Origin: SIRX01 sp965214475
GTDB taxonomy: Bacteria; Actinomycetota; Rubrobacteria; Rubrobacterales; Rubrobacteraceae
DNA length: 64,000 bases
Reading direction: 5' to 3'
Assembly (NCBI GenBank): GCA_965214475.1
Contig: OZ243953.1
Coordinates: 620,001 to 684,000 of the forward strand
Shown here: one piece after another, positions 63,606 to 64,000 of the stretch
How positions within the stretch are numbered: the first letter of the stretch is position 1
Layout of the letters: every line of letters begins with the position of its first letter
Made by a program: the position numbers and the translations under genes
Notes under the pieces: generated by a model
Databases searched by the model: none
Seen by the model: the letters and a program-made list of their open reading frames with translations, nothing else
Told to the model about the DNA's origin: nothing

Positions 63606-64000
63606 ATGGTGCGAACCCGTCAGAAAAAGGGTGCAAAAGCCCCTAAATGGTCCGACGCAGGAAGGACCATTCGCCACCTCTCGAACTCCAGGAAAAAGAG
63701 TACCGCGAAGAACGGCCTCACCTACAAATTACTGCGGGGCCTTCTCCTCTTGCTTGCCTGTGGTTTGGTTGCGTTCGCAAGCTTCAGTTTTGGGGCTTAC
63801 TTTGGCCTCATGCAGAGTGTAGGAGATCCGGAAGAGCATAAAGTCAAAGCTACGGCCCCGACTTATATCTACTCGAAACCGCTTGGAGATACTGAAGGGT
63901 CACGGCGGGTTATCGGCACGATTTTCCATGGTGAAAACCGCAAAACGGCCTCTCTGCAAGAGATGCCGCCCAACCTCCTGAATGCCCTGGTGGCGAAGGA
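63606..64000 (+). CDS. Class A penicillin-binding protein, N-terminal part
   Basis: 131 codons, truncated by the right edge. The start is ATG 63606 (MVRTRQKKGAK...) or the next codon, GTG. A basic cytoplasmic tail is followed by a membrane helix (about 44-70, LLRGLLLLLACGLVAFASFSFGAYFG), then the start of the glycosyltransferase domain (APTYIYSK, then LQEMPPNLLNALVAK, which normally leads into ED). These enzymes polymerise and cross-link peptidoglycan. A TAGTAT element at 63592-63597 is only 8 bases from the ATG, so the mRNA may be leaderless. It is divergent from tyrS. Confidence 0.85.
   Translation, partial: MVRTRQKKGAKAPKWSDAGRTIRHLSNSRKKSTAKNGLTYKLLRGLLLLLACGLVAFASFSFGAYFGLMQSVGDPEEHKVKATAPTYIYSKPLGDTEGSRRVIGTIFHGENRKTASLQEMPPNLLNALVAK

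Overview
The window is a bacterial chromosome segment, moderately GC-rich and densely packed with housekeeping genes. Most genes are on the minus strand, in long runs with 1-20 bp overlaps, and GTG and TTG starts are common. The gene content (class III sirtuin, UbiB kinase, PdxS/PdxT, DUF948 and DUF2905 proteins, class E-like sortase, type IV pilus motors, SigB/SigF-type sigma factor, an IscU-MnmA fusion next to IscS) and the 16S sequence suggest a deep-branching actinobacterium, probably Rubrobacter-like. That placement is an inference from memory; a 16S search would settle it.

Layout. 1-2000: riboflavin operon ribD-ribE-ribBA under an FMN riboswitch. 2060-9180: rpe, the pilus genes pilC, pilT and pilB (PilB has three N-terminal MshEN-type repeats), and aroE. 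9230-15250: mltG-ruvX-alaS, then a SigB/SigF-type sigma factor translationally coupled to a degenerate RsbW-like protein and to YtxH- and DUF948-type proteins. 15300-19000: IscU-MnmA fusion, iscS and a lipoprotein. 19100-20900: aspS. 21700-26770: a five-gene plus-strand operon (NodB-type deacetylase, acyl-CoA-dehydrogenase-like protein, NodS-type methyltransferase, FAD reductase, and a two-domain GT2/GpgS-like glycosyltransferase). This is the best candidate for an undescribed pathway. 27500-34650: sirtuin, hisS, MBL hydrolase, rel, ubiB and a phasin-like protein. 34880-35750: sortase with its own promoter and terminator. 35930-40680: secD/secF, tgt, queA and DUF2905. 40760-46260: peptidase, small membrane protein, VOC protein, EamA exporter, ilvD, acetyltransferase. 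46300-49430: lipase and ruvC-ruvA-ruvB. 49650-52340: small accessory genes. 52450-56790: yebC-pdxT-pdxS, two small unknown genes, an ArsA-type ATPase and a DksA-like protein. 56910-62300: a complete rRNA operon (16S-23S-5S, no spacer tRNA) with processing stems and a near-consensus promoter. 62380-64000: tyrS and the start of a class A penicillin-binding protein.

Several neighbours fit together functionally: IscS supplies sulfur to the IscU-MnmA fusion; QueA and Tgt act in one tRNA modification pathway; RuvA/B/C act on Holliday junctions; PdxS/PdxT make PLP; SecD/SecF form one complex; and the sigma factor operon carries its probable partner and stress-protein homologues.

Structures that ordinary gene calling would miss include an apparent AUA start codon for tgt, a perfect 38-bp palindrome inside a DUF1801 gene, a terminator-like hairpin in the rRNA leader, three small unannotated reading frames, and inverted repeats at the starts of two genes. 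No CRISPR array, prophage, insertion sequence or tRNA gene was seen.
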